Position numbers and translations under genes: made by a program
The notes under the pieces: model-generated
The model's database searches: none
What the model was told of the DNA's origin: nothing
Seen by the model: only the letters and a program-made list of their open reading frames with translations
Assembly (NCBI GenBank): GCA_036984305.1
Contig: BQWY01000001.1
Location: 496,001 to 560,000 of the forward strand
Reading direction: 5' to 3'
DNA: 64,000 bases
DNA from: Nitrospira sp.
Lineage (GTDB): Bacteria; Nitrospirota; Nitrospiria; Nitrospirales; Nitrospiraceae
Shown here: positions 50,961 through 59,181 of the stretch, in pieces
Numbering within the stretch: position 1 is the first letter of the stretch
Layout of the letters: each line of letters begins with the position of its first letter

Positions 50961-53384
50961 ATGAAGGCCCGACAAGATGCCAGCATCACGCTGGAAGCGT
51001 CGCCGACCGGCCTTACACAGGTGGACGCGCAAGGTCGGCTGACTCAATACGGGTATAACGAGCTCGCAGAAAAACAGACGCGTCCCCTCGTGCAATTCTT
51101 GTTATACCTCTGGGGGCCGATTCCCTGGATGATCGAGGCGGCTGCGCTTTTGTCGGCGTTGGTTGGCGATTGGACTGATTTCGGGATCATCGTCGTACTG
51201 TTGATGGCGAACGCCGTCGTGGGTTTTTGGGAGGAGCATCAAGCGGGCAATGCCATCGCCGCGCTCAAGGCCAAGCTCGCGTTACAGGCTCGAGTCAAGC
51301 GCGATGGCATCTGGCGCATGATGCCGGCCCGAGAGCTGGTGCCGGGAGACCTGATTCGGCTTCGCATCGGAGACATCGTGCCGGCAGACGCGACGCTGTC
51401 GGCAGAGGATCCTCTCGAAATCGATCAGTCGGCCTTGACCGGCGAATCGCTGCCGGTGACCCGAGGACAAAGGGAACTCGTCTATTCAGGGTCGATCGTT
51501 CGACGGGGTGAAAGCGACGCCAGCGTCACGGCGACGGGATCAGCGACCTACTTCGGGAAGACGGCGCGCTTGGTCCAGGAAGCGCAGACGACCAGCCACT
51601 TCCAACGCGCCGTGCTGAAGATCGGTGACTATCTCATCGTCATCGCGATCGTGCTGGTGGTGTTGATACTCGGGGTGGCCTTGTTCCGTCACGACCCCAT
51701 GCTCACGACGTTGAAGTTTGCCCTGGTGCTGACGGTGGCATCCATCCCCGTGGCCATGCCGACCGTGCTGTCCGTGACGCTCGCCGTCGGGGCGCGATTG
51801 TTGGCGCTCAAACAGGTTATCGTGAGCCGGCTGGCGGCGATCGAAGAACTGGCCGGGATGGATGTCTTGTGTTCGGACAAGACCGGGACGTTGACCCAAA
51901 ATCGACTCACGCTCGGGGAGCCGTTCTGTCTGATTCCTGGCGGGAAGCGCGAGGTCATCCTGGCTGGGGCCTTGGCGTCTCGGGCCGAAGATCAAGACCC
52001 GATCGATCTGGCTGTCATCGGCGGACTCGAGAATCCCGATGAACTCCACGCCTATCAAGAGCTGCACTATCAGCCGTTCGACCCAGTGCACAAACGAACC
52101 GAGGCGACGGTGAAGGATTCAACCGGCCGCGTTTTCAAGGTGACCAAAGGAGCGCCGCAACTCATTGTGGGGATGGCCGTGAACCGCGACGCGGTGCTGG
52201 CCCAGGTGGACCAGGCGATTGGAACATTCGCCGCGCGCGGATTTCGCTCGCTCGGCGTCGCTCGAACGGACGAACAAGGCCGGTGGCAATTGCTGGGCGT
52301 CTTGCCCCTATACGATCCACCTCGGGAGGACTCGCGGGCGACGATTGAGGCCGCGAAGGACATGGGAGTCAGCGTCAAGATGGTGACCGGCGACCAACTG
52401 CCCATCGCGAGGGAAATCGCTGGGCTGCTCGGAATGGGGCAGCATATCCTCGACGCCAGGCTTTTCTCCGAGACGGAGTCCCATCAGACGGGACAATTGG
52501 CGGACGCCATTCAGCGAAGCGACGGCTTCGCGCAGGTATTCCCCGAGCACAAGTACCACATCGTCGAGGTGTTGCAACAGAACGGACACATCGTCGGAAT
52601 GACCGGCGACGGAGTCAACGACGCCCCCGCGCTCAAGAAGGCGGATGCGGGAGTGGCGGTGGCGGGGGCGACCGATGCGGCGCGTGCGGCGGCGGATATC
52701 GTGCTGCTGACCCCGGGCCTCTCCGTGATCATCGATGCGGTACGAGAAAGCCGACGCATCTTTCAGCGCATGACGAACTACACCGTCTACCGCATCGCGG
52801 AGACGATTCGAGTCGTGCTGTTCATGACCTTTTCCATCCTGGTGTTCAACTTCTATCCCGTGACGGCGGTGATGATCGTGCTGCTGGCATTACTCAACGA
52901 CGGGGCCATTCTGTCGATCGCCTATGACCGAGCCACCTACTCGGATCGGCCGGAGGTCTGGAACATGCCGAAGGTGCTGGGGGTCTCTACCGTGCTCGGG
53001 TTGGCGGGAGTTGTGGCCTCATTTGGTCTGTTTTACTTGGGCGAACATACGTTCCAGCTCGATCGGGAACTGATCCAGTCGCTCATGTATCTCAAACTCT
53101 CCGTGGCCGGACATTTGACGGTCTTCGTCACCAGAACCAGAGGTCCGTTCTGGTCCATCAAGCCCGCCCTTCCATTGTTCGCCGCGGTGGTCGGCACTCA
53201 AATCGTGGCGACGCTGATTGCCGTGTACGGCGTGTTCATGCCGCCGCTGGGCTGGGGCTGGGCAGGATTCGTATGGGGCTATGCCATGGCATGGTTCTTC
53301 ATCAATGATCGTGTGAAACTGCTGGCGCATCGAATCTTTGATCGATCACCATCCGGAATGTTGTCTCGAAAAGGGGTGGCATGA
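50961..53384 (+). CDS. Plasma-membrane H+-ATPase, P3A type
   Basis: 807-residue P-type ATPase. ATG 50961 has GAGGAGG upstream. It has an N-terminal cation-ATPase domain (GLTQVDAQGRLTQYGYNEL), TM1-2 (PWMIEAAALLSALV), an actuator with LTGESLPV, phosphorylation Asp306 in CSDKTGTLTQNRL, nucleotide-binding KGAPQLI, hinge MTGDGVNDAPALKKADAGVAV and six C-terminal TMs. Length, lack of N-terminal metal-binding domains and the PIPWMIEAA motif match the P3A proton pumps of fungi, plants and some bacteria rather than Ca2+ or metal ATPases. It would extrude H+ using ATP. Another cation remains possible. It lies between glgP and a glgX-like gene. Confidence 0.9.
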   Translation: MKARQDASITLEASPTGLTQVDAQGRLTQYGYNELAEKQTRPLVQFLLYLWGPIPWMIEAAALLSALVGDWTDFGIIVVLLMANAVVGFWEEHQAGNAIAALKAKLALQARVKRDGIWRMMPARELVPGDLIRLRIGDIVPADATLSAEDPLEIDQSALTGESLPVTRGQRELVYSGSIVRRGESDASVTATGSATYFGKTARLVQEAQTTSHFQRAVLKIGDYLIVIAIVLVVLILGVALFRHDPMLTTLKFALVLTVASIPVAMPTVLSVTLAVGARLLALKQVIVSRLAAIEELAGMDVLCSDKTGTLTQNRLTLGEPFCLIPGGKREVILAGALASRAEDQDPIDLAVIGGLENPDELHAYQELHYQPFDPVHKRTEATVKDSTGRVFKVTKGAPQLIVGMAVNRDAVLAQVDQAIGTFAARGFRSLGVARTDEQGRWQLLGVLPLYDPPREDSRATIEAAKDMGVSVKMVTGDQLPIAREIAGLLGMGQHILDARLFSETESHQTGQLADAIQRSDGFAQVFPEHKYHIVEVLQQNGHIVGMTGDGVNDAPALKKADAGVAVAGATDAARAAADIVLLTPGLSVIIDAVRESRRIFQRMTNYTVYRIAETIRVVLFMTFSILVFNFYPVTAVMIVLLALLNDGAILSIAYDRATYSDRPEVWNMPKVLGVSTVLGLAGVVASFGLFYLGEHTFQLDRELIQSLMYLKLSVAGHLTVFVTRTRGPFWSIKPALPLFAAVVGTQIVATLIAVYGVFMPPLGWGWAGFVWGYAMAWFFINDRVKLLAHRIFDRSPSGMLSRKGVA

Positions 53385-53487
53385 CGGTTGACCGGGTCTG
53401 GTTCGCTGGCGGCTTTGACGCGCGAAATGGGCTCTTCGGTGATGGCGAGACGCAACGCATGGTCTCGAGTCTCGGGGATGCCGTTTC

Positions 53488-55551
53488 ATGAACAAGTGGA
53501 CTGAGACAGAAGGGGCACCCTTCCCCTTAGGCGTGACATGGATGGAAGAGGAGCAGGCCTTCAATTTTGCGCTCTTCTCTGAACATGCGACCGATGTCAC
53601 CTTGTTACTCTACTCGCCGCACGATCTCGTCCGTCCGGCGATGGAATACCGACTGAATTACCTGACACACAAATCCGGACGGGTCTGGCACTGCCGACTC
53701 CCGGCGTCGCAGTTGCAGAGCGTCGACTATTACGCGTATCGAGTTGACGGGCCACACGATCCGGCCAATGGGCATCGGTTTGATCCTGAAAAAATCCTGC
53801 TCGATCCTTTTGCCAAAACCGTGTTCTTTCCGGACACCTATCGCCGGGAGGCCGCGAGTTCAGTTGGGCCCGATGCCGGACGAGCTCCGCTGGGGCTGCT
53901 TCGAGTCGTGCAGCCGGAGCGCCATCGTGCCAGCGAACCTGCTCCGGTTCACACCAGCGACCTGATTATGTACGAACTGCACGTGAAGGGATTCACGAAG
54001 CGAGCGAACTCCGGCGTGAGTGCCGACAAGCGCGGGACCTATGCGGGGCTGGCCGATAAGATTCCCTATTTGAAAGAGCTTGGGGTTACAGCGGTGGAGC
54101 TCATGCCAGTGCACCAGTTCGACTCGCAGGAAGGCAATTATTGGGGATACATGTCCTTGAATTTCTTCTCGCCCCACGAGGGCTATGCGGCGAACAAAGT
54201 CCCGGGAAAGCAAATTGCGGAATTCCGAGCGATGGTGGAAGCCTTTCATGCGGCGGACATCGAGGTCATTCTCGATGTCTGCTACAACCACACAACGGAA
54301 GGCGATGAGAACGGACCGTGTTACAGTTTTCGCGGCATCGACAACACGACGTATTATCTGCTGAAAGAGGACCGACGGCGGTATCGGAACGACACGGGGA
54401 CGGGCAACGTGCTGCATTGCGCCAACCGCTACGTCCGGAAAATGATCGTTGAGAGCCTGCGGTATTGGGCCGCAGAAATGGGAGTGGATGGTTTCCGCTT
54501 CGATCTCGCCTCCATTTTCACCAGAAGCGACGACGGGTCAATTGATCTGGACGCTCCGCCGATCATCGCCGAAATCAGCGCCCACCCTGATCTGTCGGGA
54601 CTCCGCTTGATTGCCGAGGCGTGGGACGAAGCGAGCTATCAGTTGGGACGCACCTTCCCCGGCATGACGTGGCTGCAGTGGAACGGGCAGTTCCGGGATG
54701 ACGTGCGCGCTTTTCTCAAGGGCGATTCCGGCACAGTCGAGCGACTCATGACGCGCCTCTACGGCAGCGACGATTTATTCCCCGATCGATTGGCCGACGC
54801 GTATCATGCCTACCAGAGCGTCAACTTTGTCACGTCGCACGATGGCTTTTGCCTGTACGATCTGGTCTCGTATAACACGAAGCATAATGAAGCGAATGGC
54901 CATGGTAACCAGGATGGCGTGGACCAAAATTTCAGTTGGAACTGCGGTTGGGAAGGGGATCTGCAAGTCCCGGCCGAAGTGCTGGCCTTGCGCAAACAGC
55001 AGATCAAGAACTTCTGTTGCTTGCTGCTGTTGGCCAACGGGACCCCGATGTTCTGCGCGGGTGACGAATTCATGCATACCCAGGGAGGCAACAACAATCC
55101 CTACAATCAGGACAACGATACCACCTGGCTCGACTGGGATCGTCTGGTCCAACACCGGGACATATTTCGCTTCTTCAAGGGCATGATCGCTTTCCGGAAA
55201 GCACATCCCTCGCTGGGGCGCAGCCGATTTTGGCGTGAAGACGTTCGGTGGCACGGCGTCGGTCCCGATCCCGATCGCGCCTATCACTCGCATAGCCTCG
55301 CATTCTTCTTGTCAGGGGCATCGCAAGGCGATCACGACCTCTATGTGATGATCAACGCCTACTGGGAGCCGCTTCCGTTTCTCATTCAGGAAGGACAGCC
55401 GGGCGAGTGGCGCCGGGTCATCGACACAAGTTTGCCAAGCCCTGCCGACATTCTTGCCCCGCGCGAGGGGCTGGTCCTGCGATCGCGCATCTATGACGCG
55501 AAGGCGCGTTCGGTCGTCGTCTTGGAACGAACTCACCTCGCCATTGGTTGA
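53488..55551 (+). CDS. Second GlgX/isoamylase-type debranching enzyme
   Basis: 687-residue GH13 protein paralogous to the glgX product at 13436. CBM48-type N-domain (PFPLGVTWMEEEQAFNFALFS), YELHVKGFTKRANSGV, DVCYNHTTEGDENGP, nucleophile Asp339 in GFRFDLASIF, acid/base Glu377 in LIAEAWDEA, VTSHDGFCLYDLVSYN, and TQGGNNNPYNQDN. Catalytic residues are intact. The conserved EPWD becomes EAWD, and the C-terminal domain is shorter, so substrate preference may differ (isoamylase or TreX-like). It follows the ATPase gene by 103 bp on the same strand. Confidence 0.92.
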   Translation: MNKWTETEGAPFPLGVTWMEEEQAFNFALFSEHATDVTLLLYSPHDLVRPAMEYRLNYLTHKSGRVWHCRLPASQLQSVDYYAYRVDGPHDPANGHRFDPEKILLDPFAKTVFFPDTYRREAASSVGPDAGRAPLGLLRVVQPERHRASEPAPVHTSDLIMYELHVKGFTKRANSGVSADKRGTYAGLADKIPYLKELGVTAVELMPVHQFDSQEGNYWGYMSLNFFSPHEGYAANKVPGKQIAEFRAMVEAFHAADIEVILDVCYNHTTEGDENGPCYSFRGIDNTTYYLLKEDRRRYRNDTGTGNVLHCANRYVRKMIVESLRYWAAEMGVDGFRFDLASIFTRSDDGSIDLDAPPIIAEISAHPDLSGLRLIAEAWDEASYQLGRTFPGMTWLQWNGQFRDDVRAFLKGDSGTVERLMTRLYGSDDLFPDRLADAYHAYQSVNFVTSHDGFCLYDLVSYNTKHNEANGHGNQDGVDQNFSWNCGWEGDLQVPAEVLALRKQQIKNFCCLLLLANGTPMFCAGDEFMHTQGGNNNPYNQDNDTTWLDWDRLVQHRDIFRFFKGMIAFRKAHPSLGRSRFWREDVRWHGVGPDPDRAYHSHSLAFFLSGASQGDHDLYVMINAYWEPLPFLIQEGQPGEWRRVIDTSLPSPADILAPREGLVLRSRIYDAKARSVVVLERTHLAIG

Positions 55552-55863
55552 ACGCAGTCGCGATCAACATGACGAGAAGGGGATTTGACGATCAAGACTT
55601 GGGCTCTCGAGCATGACGTAATTCCGGATCAGCCGACCGCTCGCCTGGTCCCATTCGGAAGCACTTACAATGGGCCCGCCGGACACATCCGGGGGAGCTA
55701 ATATTGCGGTGCAGTCCGCCGTACTATTCGGAACGCCTGCCCTGTCGCGCGACCTACGGTCCCCATTGCACAAGGATTGGGTGCAAGGTACAGGTATAAG
55801 CAGAAGGTCTGGCTGGGCGCAGCCTCTCGGCGCGCCTAAGTCGCTCCGGATGGAGGCAATGCC
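55552..55863. other. 312-bp intergenic region
   Basis: No gene-like frame. A TATAAG at about 55795 lacks a properly spaced -35 box. Presumed promoter region of the secreted TPR protein; no terminator hairpin is obvious after the debranching enzyme. Confidence 0.4.
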
Positions 55864-57564
55864 ATGCGTGAAGCGTCACTCAGGAGACGGCTCGGGTTTG
55901 CGCTGCTGATGAGCCTGATGCTCCTGGCGCCACTGGCTTCACTTGACAGCGCGGCGCATGAATCGGCGAAGCTCGGAAAACTCGGCACGGTCCACTTTCC
56001 CACCTCCGCCCGGTCGCGCGATGCGCAAGCACATTTCCTGCGCGGGGTTGCCGCCTTGCATTCCTTCTGGTACCCCGTCGCGCTCGAAGAATTTCGTGCC
56101 GCGACCGAAATGGAGCCCGACTTCGCCATGGCCTACTGGGGACAGGCCATGACCTACAATCATCCGCTATGGGGCGATCCACAAGAGACCGATGCGGCGC
56201 GCAATGCGCTGTCCCACGTTACAAATTCAGCGGGAATGACGCCACGCGAGCACGCCTACCTGGCGGCCGCAAAAATCCTATATGGCCAAGGGGAAAAGCG
56301 GGATCGAGACCGTGCCTATGCGGCGGCGATGGAAGAGATCTATCGCACACATCCGGACGACCTCGAAGCGGCTGCGTTCTATGCGCTGGCACTCTTAGGA
56401 GCGGTGCAACCTCACGATCCGACGGCGCTGCGCACCCGCATGAAAGCCGGCGCACTGGTGCAGGAAGTGTACAGGCGCGAGCCCGACCATCCGGGGGGCG
56501 CGCACTATATGCTGCACGCGTTCGATGACCCCGACCATGCCGTGTTGGCGCTCCGGGCGGCGGAACAATATGCTGAGATCGCACCAGGTGCGCCGCATGC
56601 GTTGCACATGCCTTCGCACATTTTCCTCCAACTTGGTCTCTGGTCTGAGTCGGCGTCGTCAAATGCGGCGTCCTGGGCCGCGTCGGAGCAGTGGGTCCGC
56701 GACCGCGGGCTCCGCATCGACCAACGCGATTATCATAGCCTGCATTGGCTCTTCTATAGTTACATCCAGCAGGCCCGGTATGAAGAGGCGAAGCGGCTGC
56801 TCCAGATCATGCAAGAGAGCCTGCCGCAATTCTCAACCGACGATCCCTACAATGTGTTGTACGGACTCTATGTCGAAGCGCAAATGGCTGCCGGCTATCT
56901 GACAGCCACCCGGCAATGGGACATGCGGGAGACCATTCTGAGTCATTCGCGCCCAGCAGTGGATGTCCCCCCGGCGGCTTCCCCGAGCAAGGTGCAGTCG
57001 ATGACGACACTCGCCAGGACGCCGGCGCTCTTCGCGGCCGGCTTTGCGAGCGCAATGGTGGGAGCGCCGGAATGGCGAGTGTCGCAAGAACAGTTGCGCG
57101 GCGTTCGTCAGCACATCGACGGCATGGATCTGCCGCTCCTTGCCGCGCTGCCTGAGATCCTTGAGGTGCAGGAGCTTGAGATCACCGCCGTGGCGGCCGC
57201 CGCCCAACAGCGCTTTGATGAGGCGATCGAGACGATGACCCGGGCGATACGACTGGTGCAGGCGATGCCGCCGCCATCGGGACCTCCGCCCGTTATTACG
57301 CCGCCGCATGAGTTGTTCGGCCAGATTCTCTTGCTGGCGAATCGTCCGGAAGAGGCTGCGGAGGAGTTCGCTCTCGCCCTGCGGCGTCACCCCAATCGCG
57401 CGGCATCCCTGCTCGGAGCAGCGCGGGCCGCATCCCGGCAGGGTGACCGGCTGGCCGCCGCCAAGGCCTACGCCACGCTGGCTCGACAGTGGGCACAGGC
57501 GAGTGCGCAATGGCCAGATGTCGAGGAGGCGAGACTGTATCTGAAGGAGGTGGGCACACCCTAG
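55864..57564 (+). CDS. Secreted TPR-containing protein
   Basis: 566 residues from ATG 55864. Signal peptide (RRRLGFALLMSLMLLAPLASLDSAAHE), then TPR-like helical repeats. The opening segment DAQAHFLRGVAALHSFWYPVALEEFRAATEMEPDFAMAYWGQAMTYNHPLW is a strongly conserved opening of a family of periplasmic TPR proteins seen in many soil and water bacteria. A conserved HYMLHAFDDPDHA and HALHMPSHIFLQLGLW region follows (~205-260), then further TPR units near the C-terminus (~480-560). The two His-rich segments could bind metal, but no enzymatic role is known to me. Monocistronic by spacing. Confidence 0.83.
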   Translation: MREASLRRRLGFALLMSLMLLAPLASLDSAAHESAKLGKLGTVHFPTSARSRDAQAHFLRGVAALHSFWYPVALEEFRAATEMEPDFAMAYWGQAMTYNHPLWGDPQETDAARNALSHVTNSAGMTPREHAYLAAAKILYGQGEKRDRDRAYAAAMEEIYRTHPDDLEAAAFYALALLGAVQPHDPTALRTRMKAGALVQEVYRREPDHPGGAHYMLHAFDDPDHAVLALRAAEQYAEIAPGAPHALHMPSHIFLQLGLWSESASSNAASWAASEQWVRDRGLRIDQRDYHSLHWLFYSYIQQARYEEAKRLLQIMQESLPQFSTDDPYNVLYGLYVEAQMAAGYLTATRQWDMRETILSHSRPAVDVPPAASPSKVQSMTTLARTPALFAAGFASAMVGAPEWRVSQEQLRGVRQHIDGMDLPLLAALPEILEVQELEITAVAAAAQQRFDEAIETMTRAIRLVQAMPPPSGPPPVITPPHELFGQILLLANRPEEAAEEFALALRRHPNRAASLLGAARAASRQGDRLAAAKAYATLARQWAQASAQWPDVEEARLYLKEVGTP

Positions 57565-57761
57565 AACCTATCTCACAATTGCTACAGCAACAGTGGTGGG
57601 AGGGTGTTCGTGGAACTCGGTCGGCTGGCGAGTGGTGAACCGCGCCAGCCTCGCCCTGATGCGGTGATGTTGGGCACGGCGGCTTGACGAGCTCGGATTG
57701 GCGGGTCGCCTTTAGGAGCAGGTCGGATCGGCGACCAGTAGCGGGGCTGGCCTGCCGGCCT

Positions 57762-57785
57762 CAGCCTCCGCCATGGCGAAGGCTG
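57762..57785. repeat. 24-bp near-perfect palindrome
   Basis: CAGCCTCCGCCATGGC followed by GAAGGCTG is self-complementary except for one mismatched pair (57768/57779). It has no loop, so on DNA it is a dyad rather than a transcription terminator. Confidence 0.65.
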
Positions 57786-57827
57786 GCGGACTCATCTCCT
57801 CCAGCCGTACAAGAGAGGAGAGGGGGG

Positions 57828-57860
57828 CGGGGACATACCCCTCGCAAGCTTGTCCCCGCT
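57828..57860. repeat. Inverted repeat, 9-bp arms with 15-nt loop
   Basis: GCGGGGACA (57828-57836) and TGTCCCCGC (57852-57860) form a strong GC-rich hairpin. No T-run follows on either strand. It lies 82 bp upstream of the monooxygenase start, so it may be a regulatory leader hairpin or a mobile repeat remnant. Confidence 0.65.
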
Positions 57861-57942
57861 CGGAGTCTTCCGTCACGGTGTCAGGCTCTACACGCAATGT
57901 TGACATAGGCTGTAGTTTCACGACAACACGCGGAGCATTCTC

Positions 57943-59103
57943 ATGACTTCGGCCGCAACGACAGCCCGTCCACTCATCGTCGGTGCCGGTCCGGTCGGCT
58001 TGGGCGCCGCTTTGTTCCTGGCACGCGAGGGCGTCGCCGTGCGGCTCGTCGATCAGGCCGAACGACCGTCCACGCATTCGAAAGCGCTGGCCGTCAATCC
58101 CCGCACGCTGGATCTTCTGGAGTCGACAGGCGTCACCAAGCACATGATAGAGATGGGCACGCCGATTCGTAGTGCCCAATTTTGGTACCAGAACGCCACG
58201 GTGGCCGAGCTTTCCTTCTCCACCCTGCGGCATCGCTATCCGTGGATGCTCGCTCTTTCCCAATCCTCGACCGAGGAGCTGCTTGAACGCGCATTGGCCG
58301 CTCACGGTGTCACCGTGGAGCGCGGTGTCGCGCTCATACGTTGCGTCGCTCAGAAAGATGGGGCGTCGGCCACACTGCGGCTCGGGAGCGGCGAACAGGA
58401 ATCGGTGACGTGTCCATGGCTGCTGGCTGCCGACGGCGCCCGGAGTGCGGTGCGCGAGCAATTGCGGGTCGACTTCGAGGGGACGACGTTTGGCCGGCCC
58501 TGGCATCTCGCCGACGTGCCGCTCTCGACCGCCCTTCCCGGCGATCGAGCCCACGTGTTCTTTCTCGAGGAGGGGGGATTTCTGTTCATGCTGCGCGTCG
58601 AACATGATCGACGGGTGCAGTCCTCCGGAGATCCGTTGTGGAGGGTCATGAGTAATCTCACCGATCCGCTGTCACGGCTCACACAGGCCAGGGTGACTGG
58701 TGAACCGGTCTGGACATCGAGTTTTCATATCTCGCATCGGATCAATGCAGCCATGCACGTGGGACACGTCTACTTTGCCGGTGATGCGGCTCATGTCCAT
58801 TCGCCGATTGGGGCCCGAGGCATGAACCTTGGGCTGGAAGACGCCTTCGTCTTCAGCCGCCTGGTGTTGCGGGGAGAGTTGGCGCAGTATGAACGTCTTC
58901 GGCGCCCCACCGACCACTTGGTGGTCAAACGCGTGGAACGGCTGACGAGGCTGGCACGTGGTGAATCCTGCATCAGTCGGGCCATGCGTCGCTTCGTGTT
59001 GCCGGTCATTCTGCGCATCCCGCCGATTCGCCGCTTCATGATCGGGGTCGTCACGGGTCTCGACCATGAGGTGGGCCGCGATGATCGGACAGGTATGGCA
59101 TGA
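57943..59103 (+). CDS. FAD-dependent monooxygenase (class A, PHBH/UbiH-like)
   Basis: 386 residues. N-terminal FAD-binding LIVGAGPVGLGAALFLAREG, the DG motif in LLAADGARSAVREQL, and the second FAD motif YFAGDAAHVHSPIGARGMNLGLEDAFVFSRLV, in the order typical of para-hydroxybenzoate hydroxylase-like enzymes. These hydroxylate aromatic or polyketide-like substrates with NAD(P)H and O2. SKALAVNPRTLDLLESTGV is the usual substrate-domain entry. The C-terminal ~60 residues are helical and basic, with IPPIRRFMIGVVTG perhaps membrane-associated. No pathway genes are nearby, so the substrate is unknown. Confidence 0.9.
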   Translation: MTSAATTARPLIVGAGPVGLGAALFLAREGVAVRLVDQAERPSTHSKALAVNPRTLDLLESTGVTKHMIEMGTPIRSAQFWYQNATVAELSFSTLRHRYPWMLALSQSSTEELLERALAAHGVTVERGVALIRCVAQKDGASATLRLGSGEQESVTCPWLLAADGARSAVREQLRVDFEGTTFGRPWHLADVPLSTALPGDRAHVFFLEEGGFLFMLRVEHDRRVQSSGDPLWRVMSNLTDPLSRLTQARVTGEPVWTSSFHISHRINAAMHVGHVYFAGDAAHVHSPIGARGMNLGLEDAFVFSRLVLRGELAQYERLRRPTDHLVVKRVERLTRLARGESCISRAMRRFVLPVILRIPPIRRFMIGVVTGLDHEVGRDDRTGMA

Positions 59104-59181
59104 AGCTCGGATGGTCACAGGGGATCACGGGTGTGGCGGCTAGGCACGGACGGCCGCATTGTTTGAATTGGTGAAACCCCT

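Larger units (their letters stand above)
57565..57942. other. 378-bp intergenic region with two palindromic elements
   Basis: Contains the near-perfect palindrome at 57762-57785 and the hairpin at 57828-57860, both listed separately, and a TTGACA at 57900-57905 without a good -10 box. No coding frame is convincing. Confidence 0.5.
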
